A DNA stretch of 64,000 nt from Desnuesiella massiliensis (GTDB taxonomy: Bacteria > Bacillota > Clostridia > Clostridiales > Clostridiaceae): the NCBI RefSeq assembly GCF_001403615.1, contig NZ_LN879456.1, forward strand, positions 930,001 to 994,000. The letters run 5' to 3'. Shown piece after piece: positions 35,826-44,873 of the stretch. The notes below the pieces were generated by a model. The model did no database searches and was not told the origin of the DNA. It saw nothing but the letters and a program-made list of their open reading frames with translations. How positions within the stretch are numbered: position 1 is the first letter of the stretch; the number at the start of each line of letters is the position of its first letter. The position numbers and the translations under genes are program-made.

Positions 35826-36293
35826 ATGAACGAAAATACAAATTTTACACAAAACATGGATACATTGTTTTCAGATCTTCAAAATTTTGTAAAAACTGAT
35901 AGTGTTATTGGTTCCCCTGTAACTGTTGGTGATAAAACCCTAGTTCCTGTTATGTCCGTTACCTTAGGTTATGGAAGCACAGGAATGGCTAAAAAACAAC
36001 AAAGTGATAATACTAATGCCTCAAATGGTGTTGGACTAGGAGCTAAAATCTCTACAAGTGCAGTAGTAGTAATAGATAAAGACTCCGTATCTATGCTTCC
36101 AGTTAACGGAAAAAATAATATGGGTCAATTAATGGATAAACTTCCTCAAGCCTTGACTAGCTTAGGTCAAAATATGATGTCTCAAGGCGCCAATCAAGGA
36201 CAACAACAGAATCAAATGCAAAACCAACAAAACGCGCAGCAAGGAGCTAGTAATAATCAGCCCCAGACTCCAAATCAACAACCTAAAAAATAA
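35826..36293 (+). CDS. ytfJ: Spore protein YtfJ (GerW family)
   Basis: 155 residues. The GerW core SVIGSPVTVGDKTLVPVMSVTLGYG (partly quoted) and GVGLGAKISTSAVVVIDKDSVSMLP is complete. The last 40 residues are a Gln/Asn-rich low-complexity tail (QQQNQMQNQQNAQQG), unlike most family members. GerW is a forespore protein needed for normal spore germination in B. subtilis. Ribosome binding site GAGGAGG; a terminator follows. Confidence 0.92.
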   Translation: MNENTNFTQNMDTLFSDLQNFVKTDSVIGSPVTVGDKTLVPVMSVTLGYGSTGMAKKQQSDNTNASNGVGLGAKISTSAVVVIDKDSVSMLPVNGKNNMGQLMDKLPQALTSLGQNMMSQGANQGQQQNQMQNQQNAQQGASNNQPQTPNQQPKK

Positions 36294-36297
36294 TTCA

Positions 36298-36326
36298 AAA
36301 AGCTGGTTATTGATAAACCAGCTTTT
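36298..36326 (+). terminator. Intrinsic terminator after ytfJ
   Basis: AAAAGCTGGTT pairs perfectly with AACCAGCTTTT over a 7-base loop and runs into a T-rich tract on the plus strand. It lies between two convergent genes and is A-rich on the other side, so it may serve both. Confidence 0.88.
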
Positions 36327-36339
36327 CTTTTATACATTC

Positions 36340-36819
36340 TTAATATGGGATATTTAACTTTTCTAATTGCTCTATAAACTCTTTAAAACTTAATATTCTA
36401 GAGGATTCAATAACTATCCTTGCACTTTGCAATAGGAATTTATCTTCTGTTACTAATAAATATTTGTCATTGCTTTTGCAGAAACAAATAAGGTTATAAT
36501 CATTTGCTGAAATCTTATTCTCATTTATATAATATAAGTTTTTAATAGAGTCGTATTTGATAGAAGAATTATTGGTTTTTTCTTCTAAGTTAATCTCTAT
36601 ATCATCAACTATATGTTCTAATAGTTTTAAAAATCTATTTGATAATACAGGAACGCCATTATAATCTTTAAATTCTTTCTTAGAGACTTCTATGGCTATA
36701 TTTCGAGTAATTTTAAAATCAACTTCTTTAGTTTTTTCCATAGAGTCAAATAATTTAGGATAAGTATCCCATATTCTAATAACTATATTTGCATCAAGTA
36801 AATATTCTTTAATAAGCAT
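36340..36819 (-). CDS. PIN-domain-like putative ribonuclease
   Basis: 159 residues. Acidic residues fall at PIN positions: Asp9 in YLLDANIVIRIW, Glu44 in RNIAIEVSKKEF, Asp107 in ISANDYNLICFC and Glu125/Asp126 in YLLVTEDKFLL, so the active site looks intact. PIN domains are Mg-dependent RNases; many are VapC-type toxins. No small antitoxin-like gene is adjacent on either side, so a toxin role is not supported. The closest family may be DUF4411. Single gene with ribosome binding site AAGGGAG. Confidence 0.65.
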   Translation of the reverse strand: MLIKEYLLDANIVIRIWDTYPKLFDSMEKTKEVDFKITRNIAIEVSKKEFKDYNGVPVLSNRFLKLLEHIVDDIEINLEEKTNNSSIKYDSIKNLYYINENKISANDYNLICFCKSNDKYLLVTEDKFLLQSARIVIESSRILSFKEFIEQLEKLNIPY

Positions 36820-36892
36820 AAGTTTTCTCCCTTTATATTATACTTAAAGTTTATGCTTATATTTTTCCTTATTAATAGGGATATCTATTCCT

Positions 36893-37465
36893 CTATATTG
36901 ACTTTTTTTCAATTTGTGTATATCTAAAACAATCCATTATATGATCATTAATGAGTCCTGTAGCTTGCAGATGTGAATAAATTATTACAGGACCTAAGAA
37001 TTTAAACCCTCTCTTTTTTAAATCCTTGCTTATCCTTTCTGATAGCTCACTTTTAGCTGGTGCTTCTGCTTCACTGTTCCATTTATTCACTACTGGTTCA
37101 AAGTTTACAAAGCTCCAAATATATTTAGTAAAACTTCCAAATTCCTTTTGAACCTCAATAAATCTTTTAGCATTATTTATAGAAGCTCTAATCTTTTTCT
37201 CATTTTTAATAATACCGTCAAAACTCATCAACTCTTTTACTTTTTCTTCATCAAATTCAGCCACTAAATTAACGTCAAAGTTTTCATAGGCTTTTCTATA
37301 ACCTTCTCTCTTTCTCAAAATAGTTATCCAGCTTAGTCCTGCCTGAGCAGATTCTAAAACCATGAACTCAAAATGCTTTTTATCATCAAAAACCGGCACT
37401 CCCCACTCTTCATCATGGTATTTTACATATAGTTCATCTTTTCCACACCAACTACATCTTATCAA
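36893..37465 (-). CDS. tag: DNA-3-methyladenine glycosylase I
   Basis: 190 residues, starting at TTG behind AAGGAGGAATAATAG. Zinc ligands: Cys4 (RCSWCG), His17 (YHDEEWGVPV) and the C-terminal His and Cys in NDHIMDCFRY. ESAQAGLSWITILRKREGYRKAY and the substrate pocket follow the family. Removes 3-methyladenine from alkylated DNA. Followed by the PPC-domain gene upstream, about 30 bases away, so the two may share a transcript. Confidence 0.95.
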   Translation of the reverse strand: MIRCSWCGKDELYVKYHDEEWGVPVFDDKKHFEFMVLESAQAGLSWITILRKREGYRKAYENFDVNLVAEFDEEKVKELMSFDGIIKNEKKIRASINNAKRFIEVQKEFGSFTKYIWSFVNFEPVVNKWNSEAEAPAKSELSERISKDLKKRGFKFLGPVIIYSHLQATGLINDHIMDCFRYTQIEKKSI

Positions 37466-37494
37466 CTATTATTCCTCCTTAACCCTTTTAATGT

Positions 37495-37896
37495 TTAAGT
37501 ATCTCTATCACTTATGCAAAGCTCTTTAAAACCTGTTTCATCACTGTATACTCTAGTAAAAGCTAAACTGCAGACTTCACCTATAACTACCTCTGCGGTG
37601 GTATAAATATAGCTTTCTTCTTGCAAGTGTCCACCCACCACCCTACCTTCGGAATCAGCTATGGATATATGCAAATGGCACCCTTCTTGCGATAAGGTTC
37701 CTACTAAAGATACAATTTCAAATTTTCCCTTCAGCCTTTTTGTAATGCTTTCCTCTGCTAACCTTATATTAGCGCATTTTAAGCTTCCTACACATGTAAT
37801 AATAACTCCAGCCTTAATATCATTTTTTAATGTAAAGTCCATTTTTTCTTTTTTCAAATCCCGTCCTGGCTTAAGTCTAAAAGCGTAGTACTTCAT
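37495..37896 (-). CDS. PPC/DUF296 domain protein
   Basis: 133 residues. Pattern of the PPC (DUF296) fold: YAFRLKPGRDL, IITCVGSLKCANIRLA, EIVSLVGTLSQEGCHLHISIADSEGRVVGGHL and YTTAEVVIGE. Three conserved His in GCHLHI and GGHL could bind a metal, as in structures of bacterial members. In plants the domain sits in AT-hook proteins; bacterial single-domain members have no agreed role, so 'DNA-binding' should not be assumed. Confidence 0.82.
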   Translation of the reverse strand: MKYYAFRLKPGRDLKKEKMDFTLKNDIKAGVIITCVGSLKCANIRLAEESITKRLKGKFEIVSLVGTLSQEGCHLHISIADSEGRVVGGHLQEESYIYTTAEVVIGEVCSLAFTRVYSDETGFKELCISDRDT

Positions 37897-38060
37897 ATTA
37901 ACTAGTCCTTTTCTAATAAAAATATTTTTAAGTTATAATTACCTATCTCTAAGCATTATACAATATATTTTCATACTTTTGTAATAATATTGCTATAAAA
38001 ATTCTTTATCCTTTTTAACCTGGCACATATGTAAGTTATAACATTTTAAGGTATATCATG

Positions 38061-38105
38061 AGAAATAACTAGTCAGTTTATCAAAAAAACTAACTAGTTA
38101 TTTCT
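38061..38105 (-). terminator. Long hairpin after orr
   Basis: A 19-bp stem (AGAAATAACTAGTTAGTTT with its partner, one G-U pair) over a 7-base loop, starting about 15 bases past the orr stop. The T run after it is short, so termination may be incomplete, but it is the natural end of the ornithine operon. Confidence 0.7.
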
Positions 38106-38120
38106 TGAGCATATCTTATA

Positions 38121-39191
38121 CTAATCTACATAATATTTTTTCACATAAGGCGAAGTCATAGACATCAATAGACAGCCATAATCCATATTGAAATCAATGA
38201 TATCTCCCACTTCGTACTTATTTTTGCATTGTGTAATATCTAATATTAAATGATCACTGCTTCCCCCAAGTATACTGATGCACTTATCTACAGGCTGCAA
38301 TCCACTTATACTCACGTCCTGTTTCCCCATAGCTACTATAGCTCTTTTTATGATTCCTCTATCTTGAAAAATAGGTTTCTGACCAAAAGCATCCATACCT
38401 ATATTTCCTGTGGGGATAGATGGTTTTGATTTTATTTCTATTATTTCTCCTTTTAATATGAAACAGTCCTTATGACAATTAGGAATTGGATTCCCATAGG
38501 CAGTTTCTCTTCCTAGTACTATAGCCTCCCCTATCCTTAATTCATTAATACCCTTAGGTATAATATGGTCAAGGATTAAATGAATACTGCTGGAATTTCC
38601 TCCTGAAATTATAGGAAGTTCTAAGCCTATAAGCTCTTTTATAGTATCCCTTAACATTATAAGCTTGCCTAAATTATTCTCATCTGGAATAACTCCGCCA
38701 TAACAAGTAAGGTTAGTACCTAGTCCTTCTAGCCTAATATTATTTAATTTTATTATCTCTTTTACAGTCTCTATTACATCCTTCTCTAAGACGCCTTCTC
38801 TTAGATCCCCTACATCTACCATAAGAATTATGCTATGAACTTTTCTTAATCTTCTTGCAGCTAATGAAAGCCGTTTAATGGTTTCAAGCTCAGAATTTAA
38901 GCTGATGTCAGAGTATTTAACCACATCTTTAGCATGGCTGCCCATAGGAATTCTTAAAAGCATTTTTTTACAATTTATGTCCTCTAATCTTTTTAAATTT
39001 TCTAACCTAGAATCCCCGATCATAGCTACTCCACCTTCTAGCATAACTCTTACTATGGGTTTCTTAGCACAGAAAACCTTTGATACTCCCACCACATGAA
39101 TTCCTTTTTCATTACAAAGCTTAACTATTTCTTCTGTATTATGTTTAATTTTACCTAAGTTTATTTCTATACAAGGATAATCTCTTTTCAT
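38121..39191 (-). CDS. orr: Ornithine racemase
   Basis: 356 residues. Fold III PLP enzyme of the alanine racemase N-terminal type: IEINLGKIKHNTEEI, PLP Lys38 in VVGVSKVFCAKK, GLGTNLTCYGGV and SGGNSSSIHL. The catalytic tyrosine pattern of alanine racemase is not obvious, and the neighbours are all ornithine genes, matching Orr of C. sticklandii, which converts L- to D-ornithine. Last gene of the operon, 58 bases from the GlmL-like gene. Confidence 0.9.
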   Translation of the reverse strand: MKRDYPCIEINLGKIKHNTEEIVKLCNEKGIHVVGVSKVFCAKKPIVRVMLEGGVAMIGDSRLENLKRLEDINCKKMLLRIPMGSHAKDVVKYSDISLNSELETIKRLSLAARRLRKVHSIILMVDVGDLREGVLEKDVIETVKEIIKLNNIRLEGLGTNLTCYGGVIPDENNLGKLIMLRDTIKELIGLELPIISGGNSSSIHLILDHIIPKGINELRIGEAIVLGRETAYGNPIPNCHKDCFILKGEIIEIKSKPSIPTGNIGMDAFGQKPIFQDRGIIKRAIVAMGKQDVSISGLQPVDKCISILGGSSDHLILDITQCKNKYEVGDIIDFNMDYGCLLMSMTSPYVKKYYVD

Positions 39192-39249
39192 TTCAATTCC
39201 CCTTTATAGCATCTAATATTTTAGGCATCTTTGGGCTAATTATCTTTCC

Positions 39250-40581
39250 CTAGATTCCTAAACTCTTCTTTAATAAAGAAATAGCTGCTTCTTTATTTTC
39301 TCGGCTTAGCACTCCAGCACAAGCCATTATATACATACCATCTAAAAGTACTTTAGCTCCTTTTGGGGGAAGCATAGAAATATCTTCTTTCATATACCTG
39401 ATACCCTTTAGAATCTCTTCCCCAGAACCTAGTCTGGTTAATGCTCCTCCAGTTCCTATGATATATTTAACCTTTGAAAGATCCTTTCCATAGGCAATGA
39501 ACTTATTTGTACCTCCATAAATTCTTTTTATATAGCCTATATGTCTGTTTATAGCTAGGTTTACTGCTTTTTCTGTAAGTATATTGCTGCACTTAAACTC
39601 CTTTTCGCTTAAAGGTATGGCCTTTATATTGTCTTTTATTTCATCCTTAGTTATTTCTTTAAGCTCCCAGTCTGGTATTATTTTAAGAATATTCTCATAG
39701 TTTATATATACCCCTAAATCACCTTCTACTGTACGTTTTGCCTTAGGCTCAGGGCTTACTAGTATGTCCAAGATTTCACTATTGCCTTCTGTGACAGAAT
39801 GTACATCTGTAGTGGCCCCACCTACATCCAAGGTCACTACATCTCCTAGGATTTCATAAATAAGCTTTGTAGCCTCCATTACAGCTCCTGGTGTAGTCAT
39901 TATAGCCCCTTTTACTAAGCTTTTTATTTTTGACATTCCAGGAGCTTTCACAATGTTTACCTCAAAAGCTTCTTGAATGACCTTTCTAGCTGGCTCCACA
40001 TTTAGTTCATCTACTCTTGGATATACATTATCAATAATATATAGTTGTTCTTCTTTTAGTATTTCTCTTATTTCTTCTACATTAGCAATATTACCGCAGT
40101 AAACAAAGGGCTTTTTAAGCTTTTCATCTCTTAAAAGCTTAGCATTAAATAAAGCTGTATCTCTTTCGCCGTAGTCTGTACCTCCAGATATCATTATGAG
40201 GTTTGGATCTATTTCCTTTATTTTTTTAACATCACTTTCCCTTAGTCGTCCTGCTGTCACCATCTTAATTATTCCACCTGCTCCTAGAGCAGCTTCCTTG
40301 GCAGCCTTAACTGTCATGGACTCCACTAATCCATGTACAGTAATTCTAAGTCCTCCTGCGGCACTACTGGTGGCAAGCATTTTATCCCAGGTTATGCTTT
40401 CCCCTAAATTATTTTCTATTTCGTCTATAGCTCCTTTAAGTCCTATATTTACATCTCCCTCTGATACAGTAGTGCAATGTTTCCCTTGCGCCACAATGGA
40501 TGGGTTTTCATCTATATTAAAGGCTGTGACTACTGTAGTAGTACTGCCAATTTCAGCAATTAAGTAATCTACTTTCATCAT
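39250..40581 (-). CDS. GlmL/MutL-like ASKHA ATPase associated with ornithine aminomutase
   Basis: 443 residues from ATG 40581; a second ATG follows at once, and the GTG two codons earlier overlaps the ribosome binding site. ASKHA nucleotide-binding motifs: LIAEIGSTTTVVTAFNI, ISGGTDYGERDTALFNAKLL and TLDVGGATTDVHSV. GlmL/MutL-type proteins sit beside adenosylcobalamin mutases (glutamate mutase and OraE) and are believed to keep them active, perhaps by removing damaged cofactor; direct proof is limited. Lies between oraE and orr. Confidence 0.85.
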   Translation of the reverse strand: MMKVDYLIAEIGSTTTVVTAFNIDENPSIVAQGKHCTTVSEGDVNIGLKGAIDEIENNLGESITWDKMLATSSAAGGLRITVHGLVESMTVKAAKEAALGAGGIIKMVTAGRLRESDVKKIKEIDPNLIMISGGTDYGERDTALFNAKLLRDEKLKKPFVYCGNIANVEEIREILKEEQLYIIDNVYPRVDELNVEPARKVIQEAFEVNIVKAPGMSKIKSLVKGAIMTTPGAVMEATKLIYEILGDVVTLDVGGATTDVHSVTEGNSEILDILVSPEPKAKRTVEGDLGVYINYENILKIIPDWELKEITKDEIKDNIKAIPLSEKEFKCSNILTEKAVNLAINRHIGYIKRIYGGTNKFIAYGKDLSKVKYIIGTGGALTRLGSGEEILKGIRYMKEDISMLPPKGAKVLLDGMYIMACAGVLSRENKEAAISLLKKSLGI

Positions 40582-40590
40582 AATCACCTA

Positions 40591-42774
40591 TTATATATTC
40601 ATTCTTTTTTCAAGTTCTTCCACTATAAAGGTAGCTACATGATGTCCTTTAGAACCTCTACCAAAACCTGCATCCATACCATTTGCTTTAGCTATTTCAT
40701 CAGTAACCTGCGTTCCCCCGCTTATGAGTATTAATTTATCCCTTACACCCTTTTCAATACACAATTCGCTCAACTTTTTCATATTTTTGATATGAATATC
40801 ATTATGAGTTATTATAGTACTTGCTAATATAGCCTGAGCTTTAGTTTCAATAGCAGCGTCTATTAATTTTTCTACAGGACAAGAGGTTCCTAAATAAATA
40901 CACTCTATACCATACTTTTCTATACCTCCGTGCTTTATATCTATAGTTTCTCTTAAGCCTACTGAATGCTCATCTTCTCCTACAGTGGCTGCTACCACTT
41001 TTACAGGATTATTATTTATAAACTCTTTAATGACCTCATCTTTAATCACCTTTTTAGGCTCTGGAATTTTTAAGGAGGTTTTATCTACAGGAAAATCTAT
41101 TCTTCCTTTTATTTCTATTAAAGTGCCCTCGCTTTCCTGCATAACTTGCTTATGGATTACTTCCACATCCTTCAAGTTCATGTTTTTGCCTATTTCTAGG
41201 GCCGCTGCCTCGCTTATATATTGATTTTCAGGTATGAACAAAGTAACAGAAACAAAGCCATCCTTCTTCCACTGTACTTCTGGTAATATAGCATCTTCTT
41301 CCTTTACTTTCTCCATTCTTACATTTACATTATCTTCTTCATCAAGTTCATTAATATATTTTACCTTTTCATGATGACACAAGGTACATCCGTTTATAGC
41401 ATCACAGGCTTTTTCAACTCCTTTTGGAAGATTATTATATCCAAAATGAGCACATACTGGAGCAAAATAATCTTCTTCTCTCTCAAATATTGAATCTGAA
41501 GCAATTCCTCCATTTATCTTCCTTGCAATTCCATCTCCATTTCTTTCAGGATATTCCCCAGAGTCCACAAAAAATCCAGACTCCACTGCTTTAAAATACC
41601 CTCCAGCCTCTAATATTTCCTCTAAAAACAAAACTGCCCTTTCTTTTAACTCTCTAACTTTATCCCTTAAATATCCTTCTTCCTTTAACTCTATCATGTC
41701 CATTAATCCATCCATGCCTATTAACGCTTGCTTAGCTGTGTTTATAGCATGAATGTTGTTATAATGCCAAGGTACATTTCTCCCCTCGTCTGGTGTTATA
41801 GTACTTTGAATATCTGCAGAGGTCAATTTTGATATTAGTAGATTCAAGGTATGTCCTACTGTTGCCTCTCTTGTACAAGATTCAATATACTTTGTATTCA
41901 TCTGAGCTCTCATTTTATAATCTTTAAAAAGCTCTCTTAAGGCCACTGCATAAGGTAAATCTATTTTTAGGCACGGTGCTGGTGAAGAGGTTGGTGGCAC
42001 AGTAGATAAAGCTATATTTTCCTTTCTCATTCCTACCTTCTCTGAGAATTTAGAGTTTATAGCATGTTGTACCATAAGTTCTGGCATTACTTTATAGCCT
42101 TTCATAGCAGTGGCATTGGCATTATGAGCTCCATCTATTTGTAGCATATCCGCTGAAGCCATTATTTTTTTTGCAACAGCGGCATCCACAAAGGATCTTA
42201 TCATATTTATATTTCTATAAAGCACATTATATTGGGGGTCTTGATGTGCACCATTAACTCCTTCTTCTGCAAACATAACAGCTATATCAGGACCTGCTAC
42301 CCCAGACACATAGGAATGAAAATTTATAGGCCTTCCTACTTCCTCTTCAATTAAGTCTAAGGCTTTTCTTGAGGCTCTAACTTGCTTTCTTGTAATAGGA
42401 ACCCCTCCTACTCCCTCTGGGGTGCCTTCAATAAGTCCATCGAAATGACTCTGCCCTGCAGTTCTTATGACCATTATATGGTCTGCACCATGCCAGGCAG
42501 CCATTCTCATTCTTCTTATATCATCTTCAAACCTTCCTGAGGCTATCTCTGTGGTTATCACCGGAACAGGTTGAGGATCTATTTTATTAAAGCTACGAGC
42601 TGCTGGCAGTGATTCACTTTTTAATAATGGTGCGGATAATTCACTATATTGAAATTCCCCTAATTCACCACTATAAGGCTCTCTCCAATGCCATCCTCTT
42701 CTTTTTGGTGAATATTTATCTAAATCCTTTAGTATTTCTCTTATATCAAGTTTTTTGTTTTGCTCTAGCATCAT
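40591..42774 (-). CDS. oraE: D-ornithine 4,5-aminomutase large subunit
   Basis: 727 residues. N-terminal PLP-binding TIM-barrel part (about 1-500) and C-terminal B12-binding domain. Cobalamin motif DEHSVG (DxHxxG) puts the cobalt-ligand His at 603; Lys614 in IDIKHGG, 11 residues on, matches the PLP-binding Lys of the C. sticklandii enzyme, also 11 residues after its His. Moves the 5-amino group of D-ornithine to C4, giving 2,4-diaminopentanoate. Its ATG overlaps the oraS stop by 4 bases. Confidence 0.95.
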   Translation of the reverse strand: MMLEQNKKLDIREILKDLDKYSPKRRGWHWREPYSGELGEFQYSELSAPLLKSESLPAARSFNKIDPQPVPVITTEIASGRFEDDIRRMRMAAWHGADHIMVIRTAGQSHFDGLIEGTPEGVGGVPITRKQVRASRKALDLIEEEVGRPINFHSYVSGVAGPDIAVMFAEEGVNGAHQDPQYNVLYRNINMIRSFVDAAVAKKIMASADMLQIDGAHNANATAMKGYKVMPELMVQHAINSKFSEKVGMRKENIALSTVPPTSSPAPCLKIDLPYAVALRELFKDYKMRAQMNTKYIESCTREATVGHTLNLLISKLTSADIQSTITPDEGRNVPWHYNNIHAINTAKQALIGMDGLMDMIELKEEGYLRDKVRELKERAVLFLEEILEAGGYFKAVESGFFVDSGEYPERNGDGIARKINGGIASDSIFEREEDYFAPVCAHFGYNNLPKGVEKACDAINGCTLCHHEKVKYINELDEEDNVNVRMEKVKEEDAILPEVQWKKDGFVSVTLFIPENQYISEAAALEIGKNMNLKDVEVIHKQVMQESEGTLIEIKGRIDFPVDKTSLKIPEPKKVIKDEVIKEFINNNPVKVVAATVGEDEHSVGLRETIDIKHGGIEKYGIECIYLGTSCPVEKLIDAAIETKAQAILASTIITHNDIHIKNMKKLSELCIEKGVRDKLILISGGTQVTDEIAKANGMDAGFGRGSKGHHVATFIVEELEKRMNI

Positions 42775-43133
42775 ATTTCACCTCTCATCTTCCCCTTTAC
42801 TTTTCCCCAACCATCACCATTAGCCAAAGCCTCACCAGCTTTTAAATAATGTAAATTTTCCATGTTAGCATAGGTAATCACTACATTGCCCATGCCTTTA
42901 CCCATCAGCCCCCATTTAATCCCTTCTTTAACTATACTTTCGGCTTCCATACTAGAGAACCCCATTCTTAATAACACAGATCGCTCAATAGAAGGAGAAG
43001 TATGAGTTTCTGCTAGTTCTACTAAAGGTTTTACTATTTCTTCTGTAAGACTCCAAAACTCATTAAATAATTCTTCATCACTTAAATTAGCTAAGTGTTC
43101 TCTTCTTTTTTCAAAATCATCAATTCTTTTCAT
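42771..43133 (-). CDS. oraS: D-ornithine 4,5-aminomutase small subunit
   Basis: 120 residues, the usual size for OraS. Family segments: ANLSDEELFNEFWSLTEEIV, SPSIERSVLLRMGFSSMEAE and HLKAGEALA-like tail (HYLKAGEALANGDGW). Forms the heterotetramer with OraE and is required for activity. Partly translationally coupled to oraE (ATGA overlap). Confidence 0.93.
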   Translation of the reverse strand: MKRIDDFEKRREHLANLSDEELFNEFWSLTEEIVKPLVELAETHTSPSIERSVLLRMGFSSMEAESIVKEGIKWGLMGKGMGNVVITYANMENLHYLKAGEALANGDGWGKVKGKMRGEI

Positions 43134-43142
43134 ATTATACCC

Positions 43143-44555
43143 CTACTCTACTAATATTTTTAATTCTGATAATATAGCCAGAATCTTCTGTTTATCTAAT
43201 TTAGTTTCTTCACATAAAAAATCCACATCCTTATGCTCTATAATACTTGTTTTCAATGATTTTAATGCATTTACTATATAGGATTTTCTGTAATGATCTA
43301 AATCCATTTCTTTCACAAAGAGTTTTGAAGGATGTGAAGGCAATATTATATTTTTACCTGGCACTTCCTCCCTAGGATCTCCTATCTTTATTTCTATATT
43401 ATTCTTCCTAGCAAAACTAAGCTGAGGAAGCACATGTTTTCCTGCACCAGTATATTCTGTTTCCTGAACCACTATAATATCCTCATCCTCTAGCTGCTGT
43501 GCTAAAACAAAAGCTGCCGCTAAGGAAGTATTTCCTGCTGGTCCTCTTTCTAAGCCTTCTATTTGAGCTAATAGTTCCGTCATATAAAATACCTCACCTT
43601 GACTTACTGTAACATATCTGTCCAAATACCTTAAAGGTCTAGCAGCGCTTCTTGGAACATCAGACCGGTCTGGCATTGTCATAAATGGAATGCCGAAACC
43701 TGTATGTCCAGTAGTAAAGGATTTTCTATTAAAATCAATATCTGAGGCCATATGAAGCCCTGTTAAATCTACTGAAGCAGCTATTATCTGGGTATCCTTA
43801 GCTCCAGCCTTCCTTAGTCCTCTTGCAGTCCCTGTAGTATTACCTCCTCCAGCATGGGTACTGATTACAGCTGCAGGATCTTTTCCAAAAATCTCTCTAC
43901 ATTGTTCAGCAATCTCATAACCCAAAGTTTCTACTCCAGCTATACCATATATTGAATATAATGAAGCATTATAATATCCTGTGTCTTCTAATATTTTTAA
44001 GAAAGCATAAAACAACTCTGGTCCCAAGGTTAATCTTAAAACTTCTGCTCCTAAATTCTCACACTTTCTATTTTTTTCTAGTATCTCCGGTTGGCCAATC
44101 TTCTTAGAATCATAACATTCCTGAACTATGATGCAATCTAATCCTCTAATAGCCGCTTGAGAAGCTACCGCAGCACCATAATTTCCTGAGGTAGCAGAGG
44201 CTACTCCCTTAAATCCACTCTCTTTTGCATGAAATAAAGATACAGAGGCTCTTCTATCTTTAAAACTTCCTGATGGATTGCAGCTCTCATCCTTAACTAT
44301 TATCCTAGCAGCCTTACCAGTATTAGATAGCTTTCTAGCTAAATTAGTCAAATTTTTTAGTTCAAGTAAAGGTGTATTTCCTACCCCAACCTCCCTTTGT
44401 ATCTCTCTTACGTCATTTAAGCTATATCCTGTATCTCTCATCATCTGTTCATAATCAAAGGATAATTTTCCTCTTTCATATTTATCATAATCAATGCCTA
44501 CAGATTTTAAGATTATCTCTCTTTTTCTATCCATTAGCTCTTCATATTTATTCAT
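43143..44555 (-). CDS. ortB: 2-amino-4-ketopentanoate thiolase, beta subunit
   Basis: 470 residues. PLP fold type II, threonine-synthase-like: VGNTPLLELKNLT, PLP Lys99 in PSGSFKDRRASVSLF, TSGNYGAAVASQAA and the glycine loop HAGGGNTTGTARGL. With OrtA it cleaves 2-amino-4-ketopentanoate with CoA to acetyl-CoA and alanine. The context, between ortA and oraS, separates it from true threonine synthases. Confidence 0.93.
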   Translation of the reverse strand: MNKYEELMDRKREIILKSVGIDYDKYERGKLSFDYEQMMRDTGYSLNDVREIQREVGVGNTPLLELKNLTNLARKLSNTGKAARIIVKDESCNPSGSFKDRRASVSLFHAKESGFKGVASATSGNYGAAVASQAAIRGLDCIIVQECYDSKKIGQPEILEKNRKCENLGAEVLRLTLGPELFYAFLKILEDTGYYNASLYSIYGIAGVETLGYEIAEQCREIFGKDPAAVISTHAGGGNTTGTARGLRKAGAKDTQIIAASVDLTGLHMASDIDFNRKSFTTGHTGFGIPFMTMPDRSDVPRSAARPLRYLDRYVTVSQGEVFYMTELLAQIEGLERGPAGNTSLAAAFVLAQQLEDEDIIVVQETEYTGAGKHVLPQLSFARKNNIEIKIGDPREEVPGKNIILPSHPSKLFVKEMDLDHYRKSYIVNALKSLKTSIIEHKDVDFLCEETKLDKQKILAILSELKILVE

Positions 44556-44564
44556 ACTATCCCC

Positions 44565-44861
44565 CTAGTCCACTCTTCTGAGAATTTCCTTAGCCTGTTT
44601 ACCTATATACAAAAGCTCTGGAATGAAATCTCCAAAGTCATGAGAGTATTTAGGATTTAGTTCTGTAACAACTCCAATGATTTTTCTTCCTACTATGGTT
44701 TCTATTTCTATTTCATCTCCAACATCGCAACCCTTCAAAGCAAAGCCTTTCGCCCACATCTTAAGAGGAGTTTTTTTTGTTTCTTCAGGAATATTAACTG
44801 CTCTATCTTCTGCCTCAAGCACAGTGGTAACAATTTCAACCCAACTACCTTTAGTAATCAA
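44565..44861 (-). CDS. ortA: 2-amino-4-ketopentanoate thiolase, alpha subunit
   Basis: 98 residues from TTG 44861, which lies at good distance from TAGGAGATG. The small beta-barrel-like sequence with GSWVEIVTTVLEAEDRAVNIPEET and PKYSHDFGDFIPELLYIG is typical of OrtA. Partner of OrtB. Nine bases separate the two genes. Confidence 0.92.
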   Translation of the reverse strand: MITKGSWVEIVTTVLEAEDRAVNIPEETKKTPLKMWAKGFALKGCDVGDEIEIETIVGRKIIGVVTELNPKYSHDFGDFIPELLYIGKQAKEILRRVD

Positions 44862-44873
44862 TTAAATCATCTC

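Noticed and set aside
33547..36819. Defence island or toxin-antitoxin cluster (PD-(D/E)XK protein and PIN protein)
   Set aside because: The two genes are separated by a flippase gene and a sporulation pair, with no methylase, helicase, antitoxin or integrase nearby.
43143..44555. Threonine synthase
   Set aside because: The fold and PLP motif match, but the gene lies between ortA and oraS and is the right length for OrtB.
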